Shown here in pieces: positions 13,760-21,600 of a DNA stretch of 64,000 nt. Within the stretch, counting starts at the first letter, position 1. Each line of letters starts with the position of its first letter. Both the position numbers and the translations under genes were made by a program. This DNA is from Nansenia antarctica (Eukaryota; Chordata; Actinopteri; Argentiniformes; Microstomatidae). The notes beneath the pieces were generated by a model. The model made no database searches. It was not told the DNA's origin and saw only the letters and a list, made by a program, of their open reading frames with translations. The stretch is taken from positions 89,431,258 to 89,495,257 of the forward strand of contig OZ022339.1 of NCBI GenBank assembly GCA_963989245.1, written 5' to 3'.

Positions 13760-15720
13760 GCACACTTGCATTTTATAACGTTGTATTTAATAACGTTTAT
13801 TCCGTTCTGCTTTTATTTGATAGTCGGGGTCTTATAGGGCTCTCCCAACCCGAGGTGCTCTCCGCGCTCTCTTCCTGCTGATTGCGCGATTTCCTCCGTG
13901 TGTGTGTGTGTGTGTGTGCTCCGTAGTAGTATGCAGTTATGGAATTATATTTATCACTGTGATGTGATTTAACTAGCCAACTGTTTTCCTCTGTGCGTGT
14001 GTGTGTGCTCCGTAGTAGTATGCAGTTATGGAATTATAGTTATCACTGCGATGTGGTAACTCCGTACTACGTTAGCGGAGCGAATTACGTGTGAAATTAG
14101 CATGCTAGCAGGTGTTTTCATATAAAATGTTATATATTATATAGCTGACTAGTGAGCCTGCATCAACCTTAATGCTATTCAAGTGCAAGAAGATTACATT
14201 TGTCTTCGCAGTTTAAGATACACACATTAATCTGCTGTGGTAGTAAACACAGCGCAGTAGAATGACGTCACAGGCGGTCAGATTTTGGCACTAGTCTGGA
14301 ACGCACGTCGAACGTTCAGGCCGTTGATGGCCCTGCCAGGATTTGGCAGTGCCAGGTTTTGGCATGACAGCTACTGTCTCAATATGACTACCCTGGTTAA
14401 ATAAAGGATTAATAAAAAATAAAAAAACATTTGCTGTAATTGATTCTATTTGATAATAAAGTCACATGACAGACGCCATCCTATCAACAACATGAACACC
14501 AGTCAGGACACAATGAAACAAACTACCAAGCAGTAGCATTAGGCCTTAAAAGGATATAATATAATATAATATAATATAAACGATTAATAATCATTTAAAA
14601 AGTAACTGAAAACCAGTGTGATATCTCTGATATACAACAGTTAGTTACGACCAAGTAATTTGATTGGACAAGAGGCATTCCATGAGTGCTGATATACAGT
14701 ATAACAGCACTGGGACTTTTAACTATGAGTATCACTCCCAAATGACCGTTAATACAAAGTAGCTAGCCTGCAGATCTTTGTGTTCAGGTTACTAGGCAAC
14801 AGTCCAGTTGCAGAACAATTTTTTGTTGACGGAGCCAAAATAAATGATTAAATAAACAAACAAATCATAATCTGTTGTCGCTTATTACTGTTAACTAATA
14901 AATGGTGCTGTAGAACTGTTGTATAAAAGCAATATCACACTGGAGGTTGTGCTGTTATACTGAATATACCTGCGGCCTCGTACCTACGACCCAATCACAG
15001 CCGTGCTGATATTCAGTATAACAGCACGACCTTGAGTGTGATATTGCTTTAACACTAGAACAGCCGTGCCTTTTTACTTACTAAAAGAGCCTCTTTACAA
15101 TGCTCAAGCTGCTATTTACACACAACGACCACTAGTTGGCTGCTTGTAAATTAGTCTGCCTCCTACACAGAAAAACGGCAAAATAGCTTCATACTAGCTT
15201 ATCCTGATGTGATTTAGAACATGTAAGGATACTGGGTGGTAGAACGCACATATCTAGGAAAAGTCATGAAAGGAGGGTCCTGAAATTTGATCGAGTGCAA
15301 AGACTGCCGATTTTAGAGTGGCCACTAAGTTAATGGCCTAGATATAAAAAAAATCTTTAATCACAACTTCATGGCTGTTCTAGTGTTAAATATAGGATGG
15401 AAGGATTAATAATAATGTAAAAAGTAACATAACACCAGCGTGACATCTCTGGATTAGGGTTAGATATATATGATACTGACCTCCTGAGGCAGCGTGATGA
15501 CCAGGCTGTGTGTGGTGTGGTTGCTGACCCGGCTGTGGAAGTAGTCGCTGACGGAGGCGAGCACGGCGCTGTGGGCCCTGAAGCTGCTGTCCTCCACCAC
15601 CACTGTCACGTCACACAGCCGGTCCGCCTGCCGCTGCTGGTTCAGGCTGCGCAGCACCTGGGAGCTGTGACCCGCCGACTGGAAGGTGAAGACGGAGGTA
15701 CGGGGGCTCTGGAGAGGCAT
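222..15720 (-). CDS. bach1: bach1, BTB-bZIP transcription repressor (3' end outside window)
   Basis: BACH1 pairs with small Maf proteins on Maf-recognition (antioxidant-response) elements and represses heme- and stress-response genes in the nucleus (family knowledge). Coding exons read here are 15720-15481, 2104-650 and 428-222, all joining in phase 0. Exon 1 and the start of exon 2 encode the BTB/POZ domain (CDVTVVVEDSSFRAHSAVLA, then FEPLLQFAYTSKL). Exon 2 ends in a long acidic and Ser-rich middle with the BACH1 signature SVVEREVAEHLAKGFW. Exon 3 gives the CNC/basic region RRRSKNRVAAQRCRKRKLDS and the first zipper heptad. The ATG at 15720 sits in a CACCATGC context and the N-terminus resembles known BACH1. 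The rest of the zipper and the heme-binding C-terminus must lie left of base 1. Odd: the first coding intron is 13.4 kb of nested transposons, and the splice sites of exons 1 and 3 lie in tandem repeats. Paralogue a or b cannot be decided. Confidence 0.93.
480..565 (-). mobile_element. 5'-truncated tRNA-SINE tail in bach1 intron
   Basis: A T-rich run followed by GGGGCAGTCCCACTCATAT and TTAGACAGAGAT matches the 3' half of the SINE copies at 28632-28827 and 39395-39581. The tRNA-like head is missing. Confidence 0.6.
650..2104 (-). CDS. bach1: bach1 coding exon 2 (BTB C-terminal half and middle region)
   Basis: 485 codons, acceptor CTGTAG just above 2104. It begins VRADGFEPLLQFAYTSKL, continuing the BTB fold. 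Later come Gly-, Pro- and Ser-rich stretches, the conserved AEHLAKGFW block, then an acidic SGDDSDLETDGDTEANNL block before the CNC domain. The exon ends ...RALE at a GTCGGT donor (650). Open frame beyond 650 toward 548 is intron read-through: phase and homology resume at 428. Confidence 0.92.
2575..2885. repeat. 21-bp AT-rich minisatellite
   Basis: About a dozen copies of a unit like TTGTATATTGTGTATTTTATG in the first bach1 coding intron. It keeps several frames open by chance. The rest of 2105-2936 shows only a repeated motif (GCAGTATACAGAGTAGATTGTC at about 2326 and 2502) and no gene. Confidence 0.85.
3181..3427 (-). repeat. gypsy 3' LTR
   Basis: 247 bp, differing from the 8583-8829 copy at only a few bases, which suggests a fairly recent insertion. 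The pol frame ends within its first bases at 3409. Confidence 0.9.
3409..5664 (-). pseudogene. gypsy pol: end of RT, RNase H, integrase
   Basis: 751 codons open from the RT catalytic box FVYLDDILIAS (5' edge cut by the hAT insertion) through RNase H (TDASDYAVGAVYEQ, later HVAGKDNPVADCLSRA). Then come the integrase zinc finger (H, H, CVPCQ), the DDE core (NIDLVGPLPASRGYTHLLTM, then SSDRGAQFTS and HPQANGLCERFHR) and a basic, Pro-rich C-terminus. The copy runs cDNA integration in intact relatives. This one lacks the front of RT in the same frame, so it is not functional as it stands. Confidence 0.9.
5665..6905 (-). mobile_element. hAT element inserted in gypsy RT
   Basis: Ends TAGAGATGCTCCGATC and TAGTGATGCTCCGATC are inverted with one mismatch and flanked by a perfect 8-bp duplication ACAAACAC (5657-5664 and 6906-6913), the hAT hallmark. 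Subterminal CCGATCACCGATC motifs repeat near the left end. At 1241 bp it keeps only the N-terminal finger of its transposase. Confidence 0.93.
6512..6793 (-). pseudogene. BED-type zinc finger, N-terminus of hAT transposase
   Basis: 94 codons starting MASPVWKYYTVSERDNKYAV, with CNVC and a distal NIIRHL block as in BED fingers of ZBED-like hAT transposases, which bind transposon DNA. The DDE catalytic region and C-terminal dimerisation domain are absent: sequence from about 5700 to 6500 is A/T-rich and non-coding. The remnant probably cannot catalyse movement. Confidence 0.75.
6914..7928 (-). pseudogene. gypsy protease and reverse transcriptase N-terminal part
   Basis: The frame at 7928-6999 carries an aspartic protease site (FLCDTGAQVSVLPV) and RT blocks (SPWASPLHLVPKSNGGWRPC, DYRRLNDVTTPDRYPVPHI, FSKVDLVRGYHQVPV). 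At about 7000 the frame is lost. The next RT block (FLRMPFGLKNAAQTFQRLMD) continues in another frame to 6914, where the hAT element begins. Confidence 0.88.
7871..8541 (-). pseudogene. gypsy gag, frameshifted
   Basis: ATG at 8541 starts MTTNAVSLKLPEFWEQNAI, a capsid-type start. After about 55 codons the frame shifts near 8330-8390 and continues as AHLIDTFCLSESERARQLL to a Cys/His block LCFYHRKFGNKAKKCLPPC typical of Ty3/gypsy gag-pol in animals. The protease frame overlaps its end, suggesting frameshift expression in the intact parent. Confidence 0.85.
8583..8829 (-). repeat. gypsy 5' LTR
   Basis: Begins TGTAGTGACC on the minus strand and ends next to the candidate primer-binding site. Paired with 3181-3427. 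Confidence 0.9.
8893..9160 (+). other. Extra segment in left inverted repeat, possible LTR end
   Basis: This stretch has no partner in the right arm. It contains ATTAAATAAAG followed about 100 bp later by AAAGGTGGTGGCAGCGGC, a layout like an LTR polyadenylation region running into a primer-binding site. No further retroelement sequence follows, so this is only a suggestion. Confidence 0.3.
9525..9880 (+). mobile_element. Tc1-like transposon end fragment
   Basis: CAGTGCCTTGCAAAAGTATT, followed by CACCC blocks spaced about 200 bp apart, matches a frequent Tc1/mariner terminal repeat of fishes, preceded by TA. No second terminus or transposase frame is present. Confidence 0.65.
9972..10052 (+). 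repeat. 15-bp tandem repeat (GTTTAGTCACATGAC), five copies
   Basis: Five near-perfect copies in a row. Each contains the E-box-like palindrome CACATG/TCACATGAC. No gene nearby. Confidence 0.85.
10640..10952 (+). repeat. CCAGATGTTACCCCCTAAC minisatellite
   Basis: About 14 irregular 19-22-bp copies. The array is cut by the LINE at 10953-12935 and resumes for one partial unit (CAGCTGTTACCCCC) at about 12943. Confidence 0.85.
10953..12935 (-). mobile_element. 5'-truncated non-LTR retrotransposon (LINE)
   Basis: Flanked by an 11-bp duplication ACACCCCAGCT (10942-10952 and 12936-12946), so both ends are defined. It carries the C-terminal two thirds of an ORF2 on the minus strand. No poly-A or simple-repeat tail is visible at the 3' end. 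Confidence 0.9.
11057..12935 (-). pseudogene. LINE reverse transcriptase, jockey/I-like
   Basis: The frame from 12682 to 11057 (541 codons) has RT blocks AIPKPNKPEGDPKSYRPISL, AGFRRGRSTVDQVTLMTQDI, NGIPQGSVLAPLLYNIYTYD and the catalytic YADDLAVVY, ending in a Cys/His-rich tail (CECGAEDQTADHIILDCPVY). The upstream part, with SICPELILHAA, lies at 12937-12707 in the adjoining frame, separated by a stop at about 12706. Endonuclease and ORF1 are missing through 5' truncation. Clade is inferred from motif style only. Confidence 0.85.
12947..13680. other. AT-rich interior of the 11.4-kb element, no gene seen
   Basis: Simple AT-rich sequence; no coding frame, RNA gene or repeat family recognised. 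13722-13754 is a pure TG run. Confidence 0.5.
14925..15050. repeat. Fold-back MITE-like palindrome
   Basis: Left arm AAGCAATATCACACTGGAGG... to ...GTTATACTGAATAT is the imperfect inverse of ATATTCAGTATAACAGCACG... to ...GTGATATTGCTT. Arms are about 42 bp around a 40-bp loop. The same arm motif appears degenerate at 14615-14720. Confidence 0.75.
15053..15385. mobile_element. piggyBac-type MITE
   Basis: 333 bp bounded by TTAA on both sides (15049-15052, 15386-15389). Ends CACTAGAACAGCCGTG and CACTAGAACAGCCATG are inverted. TTAA flanks and this end sequence fit piggyBac-like elements. Relatives are at 42586-43113 and 62370-62610. Confidence 0.85.
15481..15720 (-). CDS. bach1: bach1 coding exon 1 (BTB N-terminal half)
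   Basis: 80 codons beginning MPLQSPRTSVFTF and ending LVITLPQE before a GTCAGT donor at 15480. The conserved BTB core includes LCDVTVVVE and YFHSRV. The exon continues 5' as untranslated sequence to a CAG acceptor about 15 bases upstream of the ATG, at the edge of the repeat at 15734-15832. Confidence 0.92.
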
Positions 15721-15733
15721 GGTGCTGCTCCAC

Positions 15734-15832
15734 ACGCTGCTGAGGACAGAGAGAGAGACGCTGCTGAGGACAGAGAGACACGCTGCTGAGGACAGAGAGA
15801 GAGACGCTGCTGAGGACAGAGAGAGAGACAAC
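15734..15832 (-). repeat. Tandemly repeated splice acceptor of bach1 exon 1
   Basis: Four copies of a 22-26-bp unit whose minus strand reads a CTCTCTCTGTC pyrimidine run followed by CTCAGCAGCG. Each copy is a complete polypyrimidine tract plus AG. The last lies directly before the 5'UTR of the first coding exon. Confidence 0.85.
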
Positions 15833-15842
15833 AAGTGTGGTA

Positions 15843-16311
15843 TATTTTAACACACACACATGCATGAATTGTATAGTATGGGCCTGTATTATTTGCCTTT
15901 TGACTCTGCATAGTTCTGTAAGATTCTCCTGGCTGGGGGGGTTTTACGGTCCTTTGTTCTTAAAAGGCCATAAGGTCATTTCAAAATGGAACCTGACTGG
16001 GGACTGACCCCTTTCCCCCCCCTTGATCATCTCTAAGTAAAGTGATAGGACCGTTGTTTGAGCTGTGCAGACCAGAAGGTAGAAGGGTGTGGACATCCCC
16101 CAGCCTCGGCCTCTTGTCCTCTCACAGCCTCTCAGCTCATCCCAACTTTTTCTGTAACTCTGTAAACCGTTATTTTGTTTAATAAATAGTCTTAGAATTC
16201 AGAAGTTTTACTTGTGATCTATTTCAAACAAGTTATTTAAGACAAGAAGCAACACAAGGAACACAAAGTGATGATGGAACAGACAGACAAAGGATAATTC
16301 CTTCCTTCAAA
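15843..16311. other. bach1 upstream sequence, nothing recognised
   Basis: No coding frame with homology and no clear promoter motif. Presumed 5' intron or upstream region of bach1. Confidence 0.4.
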
Positions 16312-16327
16312 GCCAGTTTTACATTTC

Positions 16328-16714
16328 TTTTTTTTTTATTTTATTTGTTTTTCAGATTTTATCCCTTTTTCACCCAATTTGGTAGCCAATTCAACCCAAC
16401 TTAGCATCCAATTATCCCCTGCCTATTGCATTGGATCCGCCGCCCGACCCCGTGGCCGGCAGTCCCAGAGGAGGGCGCCAGGCAGACTAGGCTGACTCGA
16501 GCCCAGTACCGTTATTCCGGCACCCCAGGGGGCGGTGTTGCGCGACGGATCCTAGTCCAGAAATACTCCTATACCCCCCCTCGGAAGCGGCCGGCCAATA
16601 TGCCGCTTCCCGTGTGCCTCGGCCATTATCTGGATCTGGCGAGCCGGGATAACCCTGGCCCCGGTGGGCAGCATGCACTAGCGGCCAGTGCGTAGACCGC
16701 TACACCACCGCGGG
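16328..16714 (-). mobile_element. tRNA-derived SINE
   Basis: Flanked by GCCAGTTTTACATTTCT (16312-16328 and 16715-16731). The minus strand starts with a tRNA-like head, TGGTGTAGCGGTCTACGCAC (box A region), with a box-B-like GGTTATCCCGGCTC near 16648. It ends in an A-rich tail (the T run near 16328). Confidence 0.85.
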
Positions 16715-16731
16715 GCCAGTTTTACATTTCT

Positions 16732-18487
16732 ACTGAGTTACAGAAGCCTAATGGTACAAAGAAACCTACAACATTGTAAGAACATGTGTTGTCATCGTGT
16801 ACCAGCCCTTCACAATACTCTGTCTTTGATCACAATGTTGTAAACGGGCTTCTAACTATGGTGACGGATGTTTAGTTATCTGACAATATATCATAAAACA
16901 CTCATGGGGGAATGCAAGCCATAACAATATATGTACAATAGAAATAATCATATAATAAAACACATTAACACTACTGCATTGTGTGCAGAAATACCATGGT
17001 TTTTCTCTCACAAAGGGACCGAAACAGAGGCATGCTAGAATGTCTTCCTCTGTGGTATTTTCAGCAAAAACCTTCAGTGACGTGTTTCATGTTTTGGGGA
17101 TCCCAGAGACATTAAGAGCATAATAGTCGACCCACATACAAACCTTTTATTTAATCCCCATTAACATACATATACAAACCTTTTATGTAATCCCCTTTAG
17201 GTTCAAGGGCTGGGAGAACTCATGCTACTTTTTATTTTTTTTTGTTTTTTTTGGGGGGGGGGGGGGGTGTACACCGCTGCAACGCACACACACACACGCA
17301 GCAGGAAATGCTGACTCATGCTTAAGCCAGAAGTGACGGAGGTGTTTGTTGTCTCAGTAAACTTGCCTGTTTCCAAAACGTGAATCTCGTGTTCTTGTTT
17401 CTCCACATGTTTATAATAAACACATTCCACCACTATGATCTGTTTACAAAACATGCATACACTTTTTTTCGTTTGTTTATCAACAGATACACTCGCGATG
17501 TAACAACATACGTTGTCTCGTAACACTGAGAACATCTCACCAACCCTCTGGCGCATCAAACCATTTATAAACCATTTACCATGCTAATAACATATCTAAT
17601 AACATCTCTGTCCAGCAGAACATGATCACCACTAACCTGTCATGTCACGGTGAGGAGAGAGACGTCAGTCATGAGAAAAGTCCGACGTGTTCGCTGACAG
17701 GAACCTTCACATTCCCCTAGTAAGGCTGAGTCATGTGACCAGTCCACTCCTGGACCAGGAAGTGTTTCCAGACATAACCACGCATGCCTGGTCGTCCCAT
17801 CTGAGCTGGGGAACTTGTTAGGGCTAAGTTATTGTATTATTGTATTATTAACGTATCCAATCAATGGATTCATCATTTATCCAAGAGCCAGATCTCTCTG
17901 TTTCACTCTGGATTATCTATTGTGCACAACACAATCAAGTATCTCAGTTTCCTGTATTTGCGGTTTTTAATTCAGCATCTAACCTAGATACAATGTACAG
18001 AAAAAAATAAATATTTCATACAAATAATTCCTCTTTCCACCTCAGTCTATATGGACCGCTTAAAAAATGGTCTGGGCAACATTTGCCGTGTGTACAAACC
18101 GACGGGAAGATTAATGAACAACCCACACTGTAGAGTCTGGTGTGTTCGTTTGTTCAACAGCAGCAGATTGACTTGTGCATGCCATCATCTCCAACATCGC
18201 AGTCAAACACACACAGTAAACAATAGTAGCATTCTTTCATAATATTCATTGTTTCATGATTGCTGTTAACATTCCTTCACAATATCATACTCCAAAACAT
18301 TTCCATGTGATGATTAGAATCGCCCGGGATGTTGTTACATTATCATGTTGTAAACAATTTCCTCTGTTTTGCTGTACTCTGTTTTCCTGTTTTACTGTAT
18401 TCCACTCTGATCAACACCTGAATTACTACAAGTCCTGGTTTCATTACAACGTTGTGTACAGAGACCCGCCACACACACTCTGTCAGG
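16732..18487. other. bach1-usp16 intergenic stretch, no gene seen
   Basis: AT-rich with a G run at about 17252-17267. No frame resembles CCT8 or MAP3K7CL, which lie between these genes in human. Nothing else recognised. Confidence 0.5.
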
Positions 18488-18493
18488 TTTATT
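18488..18493 (-). terminator. usp16 polyadenylation signal AATAAA
   Basis: AATAAA on the minus strand about 55 bases after the usp16 stop, preceded by a GCCT repeat. It implies a very short 3'UTR. Confidence 0.75.
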
Positions 18494-18548
18494 GAGGCAG
18501 GCAGGCAGGCAGGCAGGCTGGCTGGGCTCCCTGGGGGCGGGAGACAGA

Positions 18549-18667
18549 CTAGGAGATCCTCTCGTAGAACAGGAGGTAGGCCTTGGAGCTCTGCACCTGG
18601 CTCTCTGTGGCGGGCTGCACGCTGCTGTCACTCACATGGAACCAGGAGCCCTTAGACGGCTCTGCTT
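18549..18667 (-). CDS. usp16: usp16 exon 17: C-terminus
   Basis: Acceptor TTGTAG, then EAEPSKGSWFHVSDSSVQPA and SSKAYLLFYERIS, stop TAG at 18551-18549. It is separated from exon 16 by a 9.36-kb intron made mostly of transposons. Confidence 0.95.
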
Positions 18668-21600
18668 CTACAACAGGAAGACCAGAAGAAGAGATGTTAT
18701 GGTGCTTTTCCACTACAGGGCCAGCCCAGGTCGACCCGGGTCAGCCCTGTTCTTTGGCGCTTTTCCATTGAGCGGCCTGTGTCAGCACGGCACGGCACGG
18801 CACGGTAAAATAGTTATTGTTCGGGATGGGTAGCGAAAGGTACCAAAGGTACTTTTTTGCCAGGCTGCGTGTGACGTGTGACGCTGCACACCGTTGATTG
18901 GTCAATGGAAATCGTCATCCCATGTTCATAGATTTCTTCGCTAACCGCCATCTTTAAATACCACAACAGATTTCGCTCTCGGAAAATGTCACTTACTGTT
19001 TCTGTAATAACGTATTAATAAAGATTAGGAAAATTATGATAACCATGGTATTATCTTAGTTTAATGTAATTTCAATGCATCATAGAACTTTTATTTACAA
19101 CAAGCATAACAAAAAAAATCGCTATTATGGCGATGTGCTGTGCCTATGCTGTTCCTCAGTCCAGTGGCAGTCAAATGCCGGTTGATTCGCGTCTTGCTCC
19201 CTTTAAGGCGTTTCCCTGGTTGCGAGATCTAAACTATTAGAACTGAAAGCGGCAGGTAACAGGCACGTAACATCCATATGCTGTATATATAAATAAATAT
19301 ATTTGACTACCAGCAAGACACCGGAGCACTCGTATCTATAACCATCGCGGAGATTGTATGAGCCCCGCGTCAGTCAGCCTTTCCGTAGAAATACATCGCT
19401 CCGTTAAATATCTAACGTTACATGTTTTAAGGCTGATCTGTGCATGATAGTGCTGCATTATGTTGATCTATTTATATCGATCTATTCTTGCCAATTCCTT
19501 ATTACCAGTGGAAAGGGGGAAAGCTAAAACACTTTGAATGGAATGGATAGGACTTTCCGTTCAATGGAGGAAGCATGATACTCGCGAGTTCATCTCGCTT
19601 TTCCCCCCGTTGATGTATTAAACAATCTAAGCAATCTAATCAGAGCAGTTGTTAATATGTAATGATGGATGTGCCATTTTTGATGGAGAGCAGTGAGCGG
19701 ATGACTGGATGTGAGCATGTATTTGCCTAATTCCGATAGATTCGCGTCTTGCTCCGAAACCGGAGAAAGAAAGGATTTTACCTTCAAACTACCGTAATTA
19801 TGAACTATATGCCCAATCTAAAAAATTCAAACAGTTTCTGAAAGCAGAGAAGTTGCACTTTTTGAACAGTTGAACTTTTTTAGGCTTATTACGGTAGTTC
19901 ACCAACAAAAAAAGCACAGTGCTCAACGTGTCAGGAGAAATAAAAATAGAATCTGGGCTTTAACACATTTTTCAGCATTTCCCTGGTTGCGAGATCTAAA
20001 CTAGTCTACTAGAACTGAAAGCGGCAAGTAACAGGCACTTAACGTTACATGTTGTAAGGCTGATCTGTGCACGATAGGGCTGCATTTTGACATAATTCTT
20101 ATCGCATTTCCCCCCGCTGATCTGTATAGCGGGGGGAATCTTATGACACGTAACTCGACCTACAGTCCCGGGTCGTTCCTGTATAGTGGAAAACGTCTCG
20201 TACCCAGAACTGTTCAAAAGCGTGCCGAAGCGAGCCGTGCTGACCCGGGCTGGCCCTGTAGTGGAAAAGCGCCATTAGTGTGGATGTATTCAATCAGTAT
20301 AAACAGGACCTGTTCTATATCGTGGAGCTCTGCTCCTATTGGTTTACCCGCTTCCTAAAGTAGCCAATGACTGAATTTTTCAATGCCAGCGCCCGCCTGG
20401 GGTGCTATATAAAGGGGCGTACTTCGCTCCATCATTCTCCCAAAAAAGTTCAGCACGGGTTTATATCTGAAGACTGAGAAGGACGACTACTAAGACTGGA
20501 GAACCCGCCAGACTTTTCCCTTCAAGATATGGATCGTCCGCCGCCTATGGAGAAGTTCCTCCGGGACGCCTGCCGCTGCGACTTCCAAGCAGCGGAGGAC
20601 ACTTTTCAGCGGAGGAGACTTTTCCCTTCAGCGATGGATCGTCCGCCGCCGACCACGAAGAAGTTCCTCCGGGACACCTGCCGCTGCGATTTCCTAGCAG
20701 CGGAGGACATGCACGACTTCTGCCACGTCTGCCTCGGCCCCGAACATGCCGAGGCGGCGTTGGTCGCCTCCCCCAGCTGCCTCCCCTTCCACCTCCTTTC
20801 CGTCGCGGAAAGGCGAAAGGGGATGGCCTGGTTCAAGGAGAGCGTTCCCCTGGCGGGCGCTATCTCGGGGATGCTATCCGACTCGAATAGCTCTGCCGAT
20901 GATGCGTCCGGACAGGCCCCAGAGCGGCGTTCTGGGCAGGCACCTCCCCAAGTAGGGATGGTCCCGCCCGCTCAGCCGGCCCTGACATCACGCCGCCCTC
21001 ACCCAGCTGAGTGGTCGGTGCCGGTGTCAGAATCAGAAAGCTCTGATGAGCTCGGTGCGCAGGCGGCGGCGAATAACATCGCCGTGTTTAACGCCGCCAT
21101 TGCGAAAATCACCACAGACCGACCCAACGGTCTGTCTGCAGCGGAGGCGGTGCTTCTGAGCAAGCTCAGTGCCGCGACGATGTACCTGGTCCACCTCTTC
21201 TTCTTCCGCCGTGGTGACGACTAGGCCGTCAACGGCTGCGAAACGGAGTTTTCGGCGTGATGCGGCACTGGCTCCACCTCTACCGACGGAGCCATGCCCC
21301 ACTCGGCATCCCCAGCCACCGCCGCTGACCACTGGGAGGGCCCGCTACGGCCCCCCACGGCAGCGTGACCCGGTTTCACTGGCGGAGGGGTCGGTAATGA
21401 CCCCACCACCGGTTTCCTCTTCATGGCTGTTACCTCATAAAGAGGCAAAGGAAGGAAAATCCCCACCTTACTTTTTCAGTAAAGGTGATTTTCCCATGTT
21501 ATCTACCAGAGCGGAGACCCGCCTGCCTTGTCAGGGCGTGGTCCAATCGCTACCGGTTAGAAACAAAGCGGAGACTAGCCCAGCTTACCAGCGTGTGGCC

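Larger units (their letters stand above)
2937..14368. mobile_element. Large composite DNA element with long terminal inverted repeats
   Basis: Both ends read TGTCATGCCAAAACC inward. The inverted match runs through the GCAGGGCCATCAA block, the AGATTAATGTGTGTATCTTA block, CACCTGCTAGC and CCATAACTGCATACTACTAC to about 9310 on the left and 13820 on the right. The left arm is lengthened by a gypsy element (3181-8829) and by about 270 bp at 8893-9160. The centre holds a Tc1 fragment, a LINE and minisatellites, with no recognisable transposase. I could not fix an unambiguous target-site duplication. Superfamily unknown; probably non-autonomous. Confidence 0.7.
2890..14430 (+). mobile_element. LINE 3' tail split by the 11.4-kb element
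   Basis: 2895-2936 (CTTTTCTTGGCCAGGGCTCA and on) and 14369-14430 (CTCAATATGACTACCCTGG, then TTAAATAAAGGATTAATAAA) together resemble one common fish LINE 3' tail. They are separated exactly by the inverted-repeat structure, which therefore looks like a later insertion. Family assignment (Rex/L2-like) is inference. Confidence 0.5.

Noticed and set aside
20143..20358. Short frame across the DIRS left end
   Set aside because: Crosses two unrelated insertions; no homology.
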